A stretch of DNA of 64,000 nucleotides, taken from positions 3,100,001 through 3,164,000 of the forward strand of contig NZ_CP022098.1 in NCBI RefSeq assembly GCF_002305875.1. Reading direction: 5' to 3'. The number at the start of each line of letters is the position of its first letter. Position 1 is the first letter of the stretch. The notes beneath the pieces are model-generated. The model searched no databases and was not told the DNA's origin. It saw only the letters and a list, made by a program, of their open reading frames with translations. The position numbers and the translations under genes are program-made. This stretch comes from Cystobacter fuscus. GTDB lineage: Bacteria; Myxococcota; Myxococcia; Myxococcales; Myxococcaceae. This document shows positions 56,939 through 64,000 of the stretch, one piece after another.

Positions 56939-58782
56939 GCGTCGAGGATGTGCCGGTAGAAGCGCCATTCGGCATCCAGGGCGTGGGCCAGGTTCGCCGC
57001 CTGACGGAAGCCATGGCGCTCCCGCGGGTAGAAATGCCCCTCGGCCTGCACGCCCCGGCTTTGCAGTGCTTGCAACATGTCGCGGCTCTGCTGCGGTACC
57101 ACCACGGCATCCAGCTCGCCCTGGAAGAAGATCACCGGCACCTCGATGCGATCGGCATGCAATAGCGGTGTCCGTGCGCGGTAGCGCTCGGCGTCGCGCT
57201 CGGGGTCGCCGATCAGCCAGTCGAGGTAATCGCCTTCGAACTTGTGCGTCACCCGGCCCAGGGCCAGGGGATCGCTGACGCCATACAGACTGGCGCCACC
57301 GCGAAATACCTCGTGGAACGTCAGCGCGCAGAGCGTGGTGTAGCCGCCAGCGCTGCCGCCGCGGATGAATGCCTTGCCACCGTCGACCAGGCCCTGCTCG
57401 GCCAGGTAGCCGACCACGGCGCAGGCATCTTCGACGTCCACCACGCCCCATTGCTCATGGAGCTTTTCACGGTAGGCGCGGCCATGGTTGCTGCTGCCGC
57501 GGTAGTTCAGGTCGGCGACGGCGAAGCCGCGCTGGGTCCAGTACTGGATGCGCGTATCGAGTACCGGATAGCAGGCCGAGGTCGGCCCGCCATGGATGAA
57601 CACCACCAGCGGCGGACGGCTGTCCTCGCTGCAGGCGGGATAGAAGAAGCCATGGGCGGTTTCGCCGCCGCAGGGGTAGTGGATCGGCCGCGGACGGCTG
57701 ATGCACTCGGCGGGCAGGGGCGATTCGCCGCCTGCGATGACCTGCGCGTTGCAGGTCTGGCGGTCGATCGCCAGCACCGCCGGGGCGCTCATCGGCGAGG
57801 CGACGATGGCGTAGAAATAGCGGGTGTCCAGGTCCAGGCCGCGGAAACGGGTGTAGCCGCAGCTGAAATCCCGCGGGCGATCTTCTTTTTCACACAGGCC
57901 CAGGCGGCCGAAGCCGTCCTCGAACCAGGTGGCCAGGTAGCGCTCGCCGTCCAGCGGTGCCCAGGTGCTGGCGCTGCCCTGCCAGGGCGCCGGGGCGTGA
58001 TCGGCCGGCATCGCTGGCAGCGCGGCCCAGCCTTCAGCGGTTTCCATCCAGGGTTGCCAATAGCCGTTGCGGTCGGACAGACAGCCGAGCCGGCCATCGG
58101 CGCTGAAACGCGGTTGCTGCAGGGATTCGGCCTGCTCGCCGTCGCCGGCCACGCACCGTGGGTCGCCGTAGCCGCCATCGGCCTGGCGTCGAAGCGTGCA
58201 CAGCCGCGTGCGCGTCCAGGGCTGCTGGGGGCACTGCCATTCGATCCAGGCCAGGCGCTCGCCGTCTGCACTCTGCACGGGCGCGGCATAGAAGTCGGCG
58301 CCTTCGGCCAATACGAGGCGTTCGCCACCTTCCAGGCCGATGGCCACCAGGCGGTGTTCCACCGCGCCTTCGGCATGGGTCTCCTCGACGGCCAGCACCA
58401 CGCCGCGCCCCTGGCGCAGGTCGCCATGGCGCCGCTCGCCCCGGGTCAGCGCAACCGGATCGCCGCCGTCGAGCGGTTGGCGATAGAGCTGCTGGTCCGC
58501 CTCGTTGACGAACACCAGCCAGTCCGGCCCCAGACAGAAGGAGCCACCGCCGTACTCGTAGACCCGGCTGCGCACGCTGAAGCCCTCCGGCGTCAGGCAG
58601 CGCGGCTCGTCACCGTCACGCCAGCGCCAGATCCGGCAGCGGGCGTCCTGGGGACGGAATTCGTTGTAGTACAGCCCGGCGGGGCCGACCCGCAGTTCGG
58701 CGAAGTCGGTGGCGGCGGCAACGGCCTGGGCGGCGCTGAAGGATTCAGCCCTTCTTGGTGATGAGGCGCGAGTTTCGTTCAT
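56929..58782 (-). CDS. S9 prolyl-oligopeptidase-family peptidase of the pqq operon
   Basis: This 617-residue cytoplasmic serine peptidase has an N-terminal beta-propeller-like region (~1-350) and a C-terminal alpha/beta-hydrolase domain with nucleophile [13 protein letters not shown], acid region [10 protein letters not shown] and His in PRERHGFR. Pseudomonas pqq operons often end with such a gene (called pqqM in some strains), thought to help process the PqqA peptide. It overlaps the pqqE 3' end by 38 bases. Its stop lies exactly at the junction with myxobacterial DNA. Confidence 0.88.
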   Translation of the reverse strand: MNETRASSPRRAESFSAAQAVAAATDFAELRVGPAGLYYNEFRPQDARCRIWRWRDGDEPRCLTPEGFSVRSRVYEYGGGSFCLGPDWLVFVNEADQQLYRQPLDGGDPVALTRGERRHGDLRQGRGVVLAVEETHAEGAVEHRLVAIGLEGGERLVLAEGADFYAAPVQSADGERLAWIEWQCPQQPWTRTRLCTLRRQADGGYGDPRCVAGDGEQAESLQQPRFSADGRLGCLSDRNGYWQPWMETAEGWAALPAMPADHAPAPWQGSASTWAPLDGERYLATWFEDGFGRLGLCEKEDRPRDFSCGYTRFRGLDLDTRYFYAIVASPMSAPAVLAIDRQTCNAQVIAGGESPLPAECISRPRPIHYPCGGETAHGFFYPACSEDSRPPLVVFIHGGPTSACYPVLDTRIQYWTQRGFAVADLNYRGSSNHGRAYREKLHEQWGVVDVEDACAVVGYLAEQGLVDGGKAFIRGGSAGGYTTLCALTFHEVFRGGASLYGVSDPLALGRVTHKFEGDYLDWLIGDPERDAERYRARTPLLHADRIEVPVIFFQGELDAVVVPQQSRDMLQALQSRGVQAEGHFYPRERHGFRQAANLAHALDAEWRFYRHILDASR

Positions 58783-59908
58783 TGCGAAATGTCAGTTCTC
58801 CTATGGCCGCAGTGGCTGTTCTGGCTTCTTCGCGGGCCTTGAGAATGAGGTCGTGGCGTGGAGACTTGCCACACACCGGATCGGTGTTGCTGGCATCGCC
58901 CGTCAGCATGAAGGCCTGGCAACGGCAGCCGCCGAAGTCCTTTTCCTTTTCGTTGCAGGAACGGCACGGCTCGGGCATCCACTCGTAGCCACGGAAGCGG
59001 TTGAAGCCGAAGGAGTCGTACCAGATGTGGTGCAGGCTGTGATCGCGCACGTTGGGGAACTTCACCGGTAGCTGGCGCGCGCTATGGCATGGCAGCGCGG
59101 TGCCATCCGGGGTGACGGTCAGGAACAGGCTGCCCCAGCCATTCATGCAGGCCTTGGGCCGCTCTTCGTAATAGTCGGGGGTGACGAAGATCAGCTTGAC
59201 CGGTTTGCCCTCGGCGGCGAGCCTGGCGCGATAGTCGTTGGTGATGCGTTCGGCGCGCTCGAGCTGTTCGCGGGTCGGCAGCAGGCCGACGCGGTTGAGC
59301 TGGGCCCAGCCGTAGAACTGACAGGTGGCCAGCTCGACGAAATCCGCCTCCAGCGCCACGCACAACTCGATGATGCGATCGATTTTATCGATGTTGTGCC
59401 GGTGGGTGACGAAGTTCAGCACCATGGGGTAGCCATGGGCCTTGACCATGCGCGCCATCTCGAGCTTCTGGTCGAAGGCTTTCTTCGACCCGGCGAGCAT
59501 GTTGTTGACCTGCGCGTCGCTGGCCTGGAAGGAAATCTGGATGTGGTCCAGCCCCGCGTCCTTGAAGGCGCGGATCTTCTGCTCGGTCAGGCCCATGCCG
59601 GAGGTGATCAGGTTGGTGTAGTAACCCAGGCGCCGGGCCTCGCCGATCAGTTCGGCCAGATCCTGGCGTACCAGGGGTTCGCCACCGGAGAAGCCCAGCT
59701 GCGCCGCGCCCATCTCACGGCCCTGGCGCAGCACGGAAAACCACTCTTCGGTGGTCAATTCCTTGCCCTGGGCGGCGAAGTCCAGGGGGTTGGAGCAGTA
59801 GGGGCACTGCAGCGGGCAGCGGTAGGTGAGCTCGGCGAGCAGCCATAGCGGCAGGCCGACGGCGGGCTTCGGCGGCACTTCAGCCAAGTTCGATCCAGTG
59901 TTGTGCAC
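58745..59908 (-). CDS. pqqE: PqqE, radical SAM glutamate-tyrosine cross-linking enzyme
   Basis: This 387-residue enzyme makes the carbon-carbon bond between Glu and Tyr of Pqq[13 protein letters not shown] gives C-x3-C-x2-[12 protein letters not shown] is the GGE motif, and the SPASM part has [19 protein letters not shown] and a final Cys (VCGKSP) for the auxiliary clusters. I chose GTG 59908 because GGAGG lies 6 bases upstream, inside pqqD; the ATG at 59941 lacks this. It overlaps pqqD by 29 bases. Sequence is close to Pseudomonas PqqE. Confidence 0.95.
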   Translation of the reverse strand: MHNTGSNLAEVPPKPAVGLPLWLLAELTYRCPLQCPYCSNPLDFAAQGKELTTEEWFSVLRQGREMGAAQLGFSGGEPLVRQDLAELIGEARRLGYYTNLITSGMGLTEQKIRAFKDAGLDHIQISFQASDAQVNNMLAGSKKAFDQKLEMARMVKAHGYPMVLNFVTHRHNIDKIDRIIELCVALEADFVELATCQFYGWAQLNRVGLLPTREQLERAERITNDYRARLAAEGKPVKLIFVTPDYYEERPKACMNGWGSLFLTVTPDGTALPCHSARQLPVKFPNVRDHSLHHIWYDSFGFNRFRGYEWMPEPCRSCNEKEKDFGGCRCQAFMLTGDASNTDPVCGKSPRHDLILKAREEARTATAAIGELTFRNERNSRLITKKG

Positions 59909-60155
59909 GGGCGACCTCCATGAATTGCTCGACGTCTTCACCGAGCTCGGGGACGCCGGGGTACCGCTGGTCCAGCGCGTTGATGATCGTCTGCACGGAG
60001 CGGACGCCGTCGATCAGACCGCCGATGGCGGCGGCGCTCTCGTTGAGCTTGATCATTCCTTCGGGATAGAGCAGGACGTGAGCCTTCTGGGCCGGTTCGT
60101 ACTGGAACCGATAGCCCTGACGCCAGCGGGGTGTCAGGTTGCGATCGAAGCTCAT
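59880..60155 (-). CDS. pqqD: PqqD, PqqA peptide chaperone
   Basis: This 91-residue winged-helix-like protein binds the PqqA precursor and presents it to PqqE. The family pattern is complete: [38 protein letters not shown], then a helical C-terminus. ATG 60155 overlaps the pqqC stop (ATGA). In other organisms it can be fused to PqqE; here the genes overlap but stay separate. Confidence 0.95.
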   Translation of the reverse strand: MSFDRNLTPRWRQGYRFQYEPAQKAHVLLYPEGMIKLNESAAAIGGLIDGVRSVQTIINALDQRYPGVPELGEDVEQFMEVARAQHWIELG

Positions 60156-60907
60156 AGGGCGATCCCCTTGTGCCAGGCGCGCTGGTTGGTGACGGTGTGG
60201 TAGGGCGGGCGGTTCAGCTCGTAGGCCATGCTCATGGCGTCGAGCATGGTCCAGAGGATGTCCAGCTTGAACTGCAGGATCTCCAGCATGCGCTGCTGGC
60301 CCTCGTAGGTGGTGTAGTGAGCGAGGGTGATCGCCAGGCCGTGCTCGACGTCGCGCCGGGCCTGGCCCAGACGGGTGCGGAAGTACTCGTAGCCGCTCGG
60401 ATCGATCCATGGGTAGTGCCGCGGCCAGCTGTCCAGGCGCGACTGGTGGATCTGCGGGGCGAACAGCTCGGTCAGCGAGCTGCTGGCCGCTTCCTGCCAA
60501 CTGGCGCGGCGGGCGAAGTTGACGTAGGCGTCGACCGCGAAGCGTACGCCGGGCAGCACCAGTTCCTGGGAGCGCATCTGGTCGGGATCCAGGCCCACGG
60601 CCTGGCCGAGGCGGAGCCAGGCCTCGATGCCGCCGTCCTCGCCAGGGGCGCCGTCGTGGTCGAGCAGGCGTTGGATCCACTCGCGGCGGATCTCCCGGTC
60701 CGGGCAGTTGGCCAGGATCGCGGCATCCTTCATCGGGATGTTGACCTGATAGTAGAAGCGGTTGGCGACCCAGCCCTGGATCTGCTCGCGGGTCGCGCGG
60801 CCTTCGTACATCGCCACGTGATAGGGGTGGTGGATGTGGTAGTAGGCGCCCTTGGCGCGCAGGGCCTGTTCGAATTCGGCGCGGGTCAGCGGTGTCTTGT
60901 CGCTCAT
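60152..60907 (-). CDS. pqqC: PqqC, final PQQ-forming oxidase
   Basis: This 251-residue cofactorless oxidase closes the ring and oxidises AHQQ to PQQ. It has the TenA/heme-oxygenase-like helical fold with [24 protein letters not shown], the anion-binding His/Arg-rich helices ([16 protein letters not shown]) and the C-terminal [11 protein letters not shown]. Length is normal for Pseudomonas. ATG 60907 lies 8 bp after pqqB. Confidence 0.96.
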   Translation of the reverse strand: MSDKTPLTRAEFEQALRAKGAYYHIHHPYHVAMYEGRATREQIQGWVANRFYYQVNIPMKDAAILANCPDREIRREWIQRLLDHDGAPGEDGGIEAWLRLGQAVGLDPDQMRSQELVLPGVRFAVDAYVNFARRASWQEAASSSLTELFAPQIHQSRLDSWPRHYPWIDPSGYEYFRTRLGQARRDVEHGLAITLAHYTTYEGQQRMLEILQFKLDILWTMLDAMSMAYELNRPPYHTVTNQRAWHKGIAL

Positions 60908-60915
60908 GGTCACTC

Positions 60916-61827
60916 CTACAGCTCGATGCTCATGCCGTCGAAGGCGACTTCCACGCCCCGGCGCTCGAGCTCGGCACGCTCGGGCGAGTCTTCGTCGAGG
61001 ATGGGGTTGGTGTTGTTGATGTGGATCAGCACCTTGCGTGGCTTCTCGAAGCCGTCGAGCAGTTCCAGCATGCCGCCGGGACCGTTCTGGCACAGGTGGC
61101 CCATCTCGCGGCCGGTACGGGTACCGACGCCGCGGCGCTGCATCTCGTCGTCCGACCACAGCGTGCCGTCGACCAGCAGGCAGTCGGCGTCGGCCATGTG
61201 CTGCTTGAGCGCGGCGTCGACCTGGTACAGGCCAGGCGCATAGAACAGCTTGCCGCCAGTGCGTGGGTCCTCGACCACCAGGCCCAGGTTGTCGCCGGGG
61301 TGCGGGTCGAAACGGTGCGGCGAATAGGGCGGCGCGGCGCTGCGCAGCGGGAAGGGGGTGAACTTCAGGTTCGGGCAGGCTTCGATGGTGAAGCTGCCTT
61401 CGAGCCCGATGCGGTTCCACTGAAGGCCACCGTTCCAGTGGCTGAGCATCTTGAACAGCGGGAAGCCCGTGGTCAGGTCCTGGTGGACCATGTCGGTGCA
61501 CCAGACCTGATGCGGGCAGCCTTCGCGCAGGCTCAAGAGGCCGGTGGTGTGGTCGATCTGGCTGTCGAGCAGGATGATCGCATTGATCCCGGTGTCGCGC
61601 AGGGCCCTGGCCGGTTGCATCGGTGCGAAGGACTGCAATTGAGCGCGAATGTCGGGCGAGGCGTTGCACAGGATCCAATGCACGCCGTCATCGGACAGGG
61701 CAATGGAGGACTGGGTGCGGGCCTTGGCGCGCAAGGTACCGTCGCGGTAACCCTTGCAGTTGGCGCAGTTGCAGTTCCACTGTGGGAAACCACCGCCGGC
61801 GGCTGAACCTAGAATCTGAATGTACAT
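60916..61827 (-). CDS. pqqB: PqqB, metallo-beta-lactamase-fold hydroxylase
   Basis: This 303-residue protein hydroxylates the Tyr of the cross-linked dipeptide, according to recent work on the family. [11 protein letters not shown] holds the structural zinc Cys, [12 protein letters not shown] gives the metal site in variant form (D-H), and [13 protein letters not shown] the later ligands. ATG 61827 is used; GTG 61833 is also in frame. It is separated from pqqA by a hairpin at 61859-61882. Confidence 0.95.
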   Translation of the reverse strand: MYIQILGSAAGGGFPQWNCNCANCKGYRDGTLRAKARTQSSIALSDDGVHWILCNASPDIRAQLQSFAPMQPARALRDTGINAIILLDSQIDHTTGLLSLREGCPHQVWCTDMVHQDLTTGFPLFKMLSHWNGGLQWNRIGLEGSFTIEACPNLKFTPFPLRSAAPPYSPHRFDPHPGDNLGLVVEDPRTGGKLFYAPGLYQVDAALKQHMADADCLLVDGTLWSDDEMQRRGVGTRTGREMGHLCQNGPGGMLELLDGFEKPRKVLIHINNTNPILDEDSPERAELERRGVEVAFDGMSIEL

Positions 61828-61858
61828 AACCACTCACTCGTGCGGCGGCTGAAACAAG

Positions 61859-61882
61859 AACGCCCCGGCGAACCGAGGCGTT
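61859..61882 (-). terminator. pqqA-pqqB intergenic attenuator hairpin
   Basis: On the minus strand AACGCCTCGG-TTCG-CCGGGGCGTT forms a 10-bp stem with one G-U pair and a stable TTCG loop, 14 bases after the pqqA stop. Such a hairpin lets more pqqA transcript than pqqBCDE accumulate, as known in other PQQ producers. Confidence 0.8.
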
Positions 61883-61896
61883 GTACTGCGGGCAGC

Positions 61897-61968
61897 TCAG
61901 CGGTTGGAGGCGTACATGGTGACTTCGAAGCCGATGCGCAGGTCGGTGTAAGCGGGCTTGGTCCACAT
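61897..61968 (-). CDS. pqqA: PqqA, PQQ precursor peptide
   Basis: This 23-residue peptide is the substrate of PQQ synthesis. It begins [16 protein letters not shown]. The conserved Glu and Tyr lie in FEVTMYA (Glu15, Tyr19) and become the PQQ skeleton. AAGGAG is 10 bases upstream of ATG 61968. It is too short for ordinary gene finding but unmistakable by motif and position between pqqF and pqqB. Confidence 0.95.
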   Translation of the reverse strand: MWTKPAYTDLRIGFEVTMYASNR

Positions 61969-62122
61969 AGGAAATGCTCCTTCTGAGGGTGGTTGTAAAT
62001 TCGGCCTTCACATCCAGGCCACCTCCAGGTGGAGATGTCCCGATGCTTGGGCCGTATGTTACTGAATCTCTCCCCTCGTGGACTTAATTTTATTGATGGT
62101 CCTCATGCATTCCTGGCAGGAG
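61969..62122 (-). promoter_or_regulatory. pqqA promoter and leader region
   Basis: These 154 bases separate the pqqF stop from pqqA and are AT-richer than the rest of the operon. They hold the pqqA ribosome site. I could not fix -35/-10 boxes with confidence. Confidence 0.45.
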
Positions 62123-64000
62123 TCAGACTGCCTCATACCAAGACGCACCCGGGCAAGGCCCGGTCGCCAGCGCGGTCCAGCTCACCTGGCTGGCCAACAG
62201 TCGATGAGCCGCCTCGACCAGCGTCGACCCATCCAGTTGACCGACCGATTCTCTCAATTTCGCCGATTCTCTCAATCTCAATGTATTGGAATAATCCGAC
62301 GAAGGGTCGGTCAATCTTGCTTGCCACTGCATCTCGAGTCGCTGCGCCAGCCCGAGGTTGCCGCCGTCGAGGCTGTCGGCCAGCGCCGCGCATTGCTCGC
62401 GCAGTCTTGTCCCCGGCCATTGCGCGAGACGCTCGGGCAGGGCATCGAGGAATTCGGCGATGTGCCCCCACAAGGCCGCACAGTCGCTGCCGGGTGACTG
62501 CACACCAAACAACAGTCCGGGGCGGCCGGCCAGCTGGCGGAATGCGCTGAACACCGCATAGCCCAACTGGAGTTCGGTTCGCAGGCGCTGGTAGAAGGGC
62601 ACCTGGATCAACTGGGCGAGTGCGCGCCAGGCCGCCTCGTCCTCGATCGACACGCTCGGTGCCGGACACCACACCAGCAGTGCATGTTCGTCCGAACCGC
62701 AGGTCACCTGGCTCCAGTTGGCTCGGCCGGGCAGTGTGGACGGCTGGCGGAGATCGTTCGAGGCGCTGCCCGGCAGGCGCGCGGCCACGGCGTCCAGGGC
62801 GAGCCGGTCGGCTTCGTCGAAGCCCAGCACCAGACCATCCCAGCGCGCCTGCTGCCACAGCCGTTGCAGCGCTTCGGGGTGCAGCTCGCTGCTGTCGTTG
62901 CGCGCCGGGCGGTGGTGGCCCAGCGCATGCTCGGGCCACTGGGCGAGCAGCTCGCGGATCGGTACCTGCTGGCGCGGAGGGGGGCTGGCCTGGTGCCAGC
63001 TCTCAGGTGTCGGGCGTTGCAGCAATTCCTCTGCCTGTTCGAGGATCGCCGGGATCGGCTCGCGTACGCCGTACAGGCGCAATTGCCAGTCCAGACCCAG
63101 GCGTGAGAATTCCAGTTGCACACCAGCCTGGCGGGCTTCTTCGCCGAGCCGGCGCAGGCTGGCGTCGAGCATGTGCCACAGCGCGGCGTGATGCCGGTTG
63201 GCCAGGCGCCAGCGCAGGTGCACGCCGCCCTCCAGGCCGCGGTTCGGTTCGAGCTCGCCCTGCTCCAGGGCCGCGATTCGAGGACCGGCCTGGGTCGGCC
63301 GGTGCTGGCCACGCAGGAAACGGTTGCGCGGCGGCAGGCGCCAGGGACCGAACGGCGGCAGCAGGGGCGGTTCGTCCAGCGCCTGGGCGCCGGGGGCGAG
63401 CAGTGCCTGGGGCGTGAAACGTTCGAGCAATGCTCGCAAGGCCGGGACGGCTTCGTCCGGCAGTTCCGAAGATTCTCCATGGGCCAGGCGCCGGGCCAGC
63501 TCCAGCGCACCCTCGGTCTGCGACTGGCGGCTGCGCAGCAGGCGATACTCCTCGCGCAGGGGCTCCCAACCGGCATGGGACTGGAAGTACTTCAGCCAGT
63601 CGAAGCACAGTGTCTGGGCCTCCGCCCGGGATTGCTGTCCGGCTTCGGTCAGCTGCACTTCGAAGTTGACCAGGGCCTGGTCGGCGTACTGGTACAGCGG
63701 ACTCAGCGACAGGCTCTGGGCCCAGCCCAGGCGTCGCAGTTCGGCCAGCAATCCGCCGGGATGAGCGGATCCGGCCCACGGTTCCAGGAAACGCAGCGCC
63801 TCGTCCGTGCCGGGCGGCAGGCCGTCGCATGCGAACAGCAGGTTGAGCCGTCGCGGGTCGCTGGTCGGCGGAGGCTCGCCCGGGTCGCCCAGCAGCGTCT
63901 CCACGGGTGCATTGGCGTTGCGCGGGCCCGCGGCCAGTGCGGCATCGGCGTCCGTGGCCAGCCCCGCGAGAATCCGCGGCGGCTGCGGCCCGACCAATTG
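62123..64000 (-). CDS. pqqF: PqqF, M16 zinc peptidase (N-terminus beyond window)
   Basis: Some 625 C-terminal residues of a ~760-800-residue insulinase-type peptidase are visible. The protein continues past base 64000, so the catalytic H-x-x-E-H domain is outside. Recognisable parts are the inactive M16 lobes: LGYAVFSAFRQLAGRPGLLFGVQSPG (the R/Y binding region typical of the C-terminal lobe) and RRLGEEARQAGVQLEFSRLGLDWQLRLYG. It cuts cross-linked PqqA in Pseudomonas. The pqqF-A-B-C-D-E order is the Pseudomonas arrangement. Confidence 0.88.
   Translation of the reverse strand, partial: QLVGPQPPRILAGLATDADAALAAGPRNANAPVETLLGDPGEPPPTSDPRRLNLLFACDGLPPGTDEALRFLEPWAGSAHPGGLLAELRRLGWAQSLSLSPLYQYADQALVNFEVQLTEAGQQSRAEAQTLCFDWLKYFQSHAGWEPLREEYRLLRSRQSQTEGALELARRLAHGESSELPDEAVPALRALLERFTPQALLAPGAQALDEPPLLPPFGPWRLPPRNRFLRGQHRPTQAGPRIAALEQGELEPNRGLEGGVHLRWRLANRHHAALWHMLDASLRRLGEEARQAGVQLEFSRLGLDWQLRLYGVREPIPAILEQAEELLQRPTPESWHQASPPPRQQVPIRELLAQWPEHALGHHRPARNDSSELHPEALQRLWQQARWDGLVLGFDEADRLALDAVAARLPGSASNDLRQPSTLPGRANWSQVTCGSDEHALLVWCPAPSVSIEDEAAWRALAQLIQVPFYQRLRTELQLGYAVFSAFRQLAGRPGLLFGVQSPGSDCAALWGHIAEFLDALPERLAQWPGTRLREQCAALADSLDGGNLGLAQRLEMQWQARLTDPSSDYSNTLRLRESAKLRESVGQLDGSTLVEAAHRLLASQVSWTALATGPCPGASWYEAV

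Noticed and set aside
56929-64000. Native myxobacterial PQQ synthesis
   Set aside because: Gene order, peptidase at the end and sequence look Pseudomonas-like, and the left edge breaks a pmp3 gene. Transfer or contig chimera explains it better.
1-64000. CRISPR arrays, tRNA or rRNA genes, insertion sequences
   Set aside because: No regularly spaced repeats, no cloverleaf or rRNA-like stretch, and no transposase or integrase frame was recognised. The repeats found are segmental duplications.

Overview
The first ~56.9 kb reads as myxobacterial chromosome, probably Cystobacterineae (Archangium/Cystobacter/Melittangium-like). The reasons are high GC with strong G/C at third codon positions, an FHA plus AgmX/PglI C-terminal protein of the gliding-machinery type, a Cys-hydrophobic-Arg C-terminal tail of MYXO-CTERM type, many TetR and histidine-kinase genes, and pieces of a large kinase/ATPase/TPR protein of a type typical of myxobacteria. 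The last ~7 kb (56.93 kb to the end) is different. It holds a Pseudomonas-type pqq operon (pqqF-A-B-C-D-E plus an S9 peptidase, all minus strand) fused to the myxobacterial DNA inside a broken pmp3/yqaE gene. It is either a recent acquisition or a chimeric contig.

Layout. 0.3-2.7 kb: two overlapping unknown genes, a GNAT acetyltransferase and a Uma2-type nuclease. 2.7-13.0 kb: a tightly overlapping eight-gene operon with a NrdG-like radical SAM activase, a soluble FtsH-like AAA protease, a MoxR ATPase, a degenerate vWA-like protein and four uncharacterised partners. It matches the predicted FtsH-vWA-MoxR ternary (conflict/stress) systems. 13.0-19.2 kb: a five-gene set of the uncharacterised STM4011-STM4015 families (WGR/LRR protein, ATP-grasp-like protein, two radical SAM proteins, sulfatase-fold hydrolase) plus a HAD phosphatase, arranged as two convergent arms. 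19.5-21.6 kb: an RsbQ hydrolase with a PAS sensor kinase-like protein. 21.6-31.5 kb: SMR/TetR pair, secreted esterase, FHA-AgmX protein, HTH/SRPBCC pair, two secreted unknowns and an RsbRD-GAF-PAS histidine kinase.

31.5-47.6 kb is recombination-scarred. A >99% identical direct repeat occurs at 31525-32420 and 45959-47503. The first copy has lost 649 bp and fuses a TetR gene to a decayed kinase/ATPase/TPR gene. Between the copies lie an MFS/MarR locus and an 8.6 kb cluster bracketed by 60-bp direct repeats of the marR 3' end. That cluster holds TetR, SMR, a DevBCA-like ABC exporter, an alpha-oxoamine synthase, a methyltransferase and a FemAB/GNAT-FAD oxidoreductase fusion. Together these suggest synthesis and export of an amino-ketone or sphingoid-like small molecule.

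47.7-56.8 kb is accessory: an outer-membrane protein with a zinc-phospholipase-like protein, an aldo/keto reductase pseudogene beside a TetR gene, a PhyH dioxygenase, a probable glycosidase fragment, a lower-GC membrane protein, a large exported protein, a membrane protein and a family 2 glycosyltransferase.

All calls come from reading the sequence and its translations. No database search was run.
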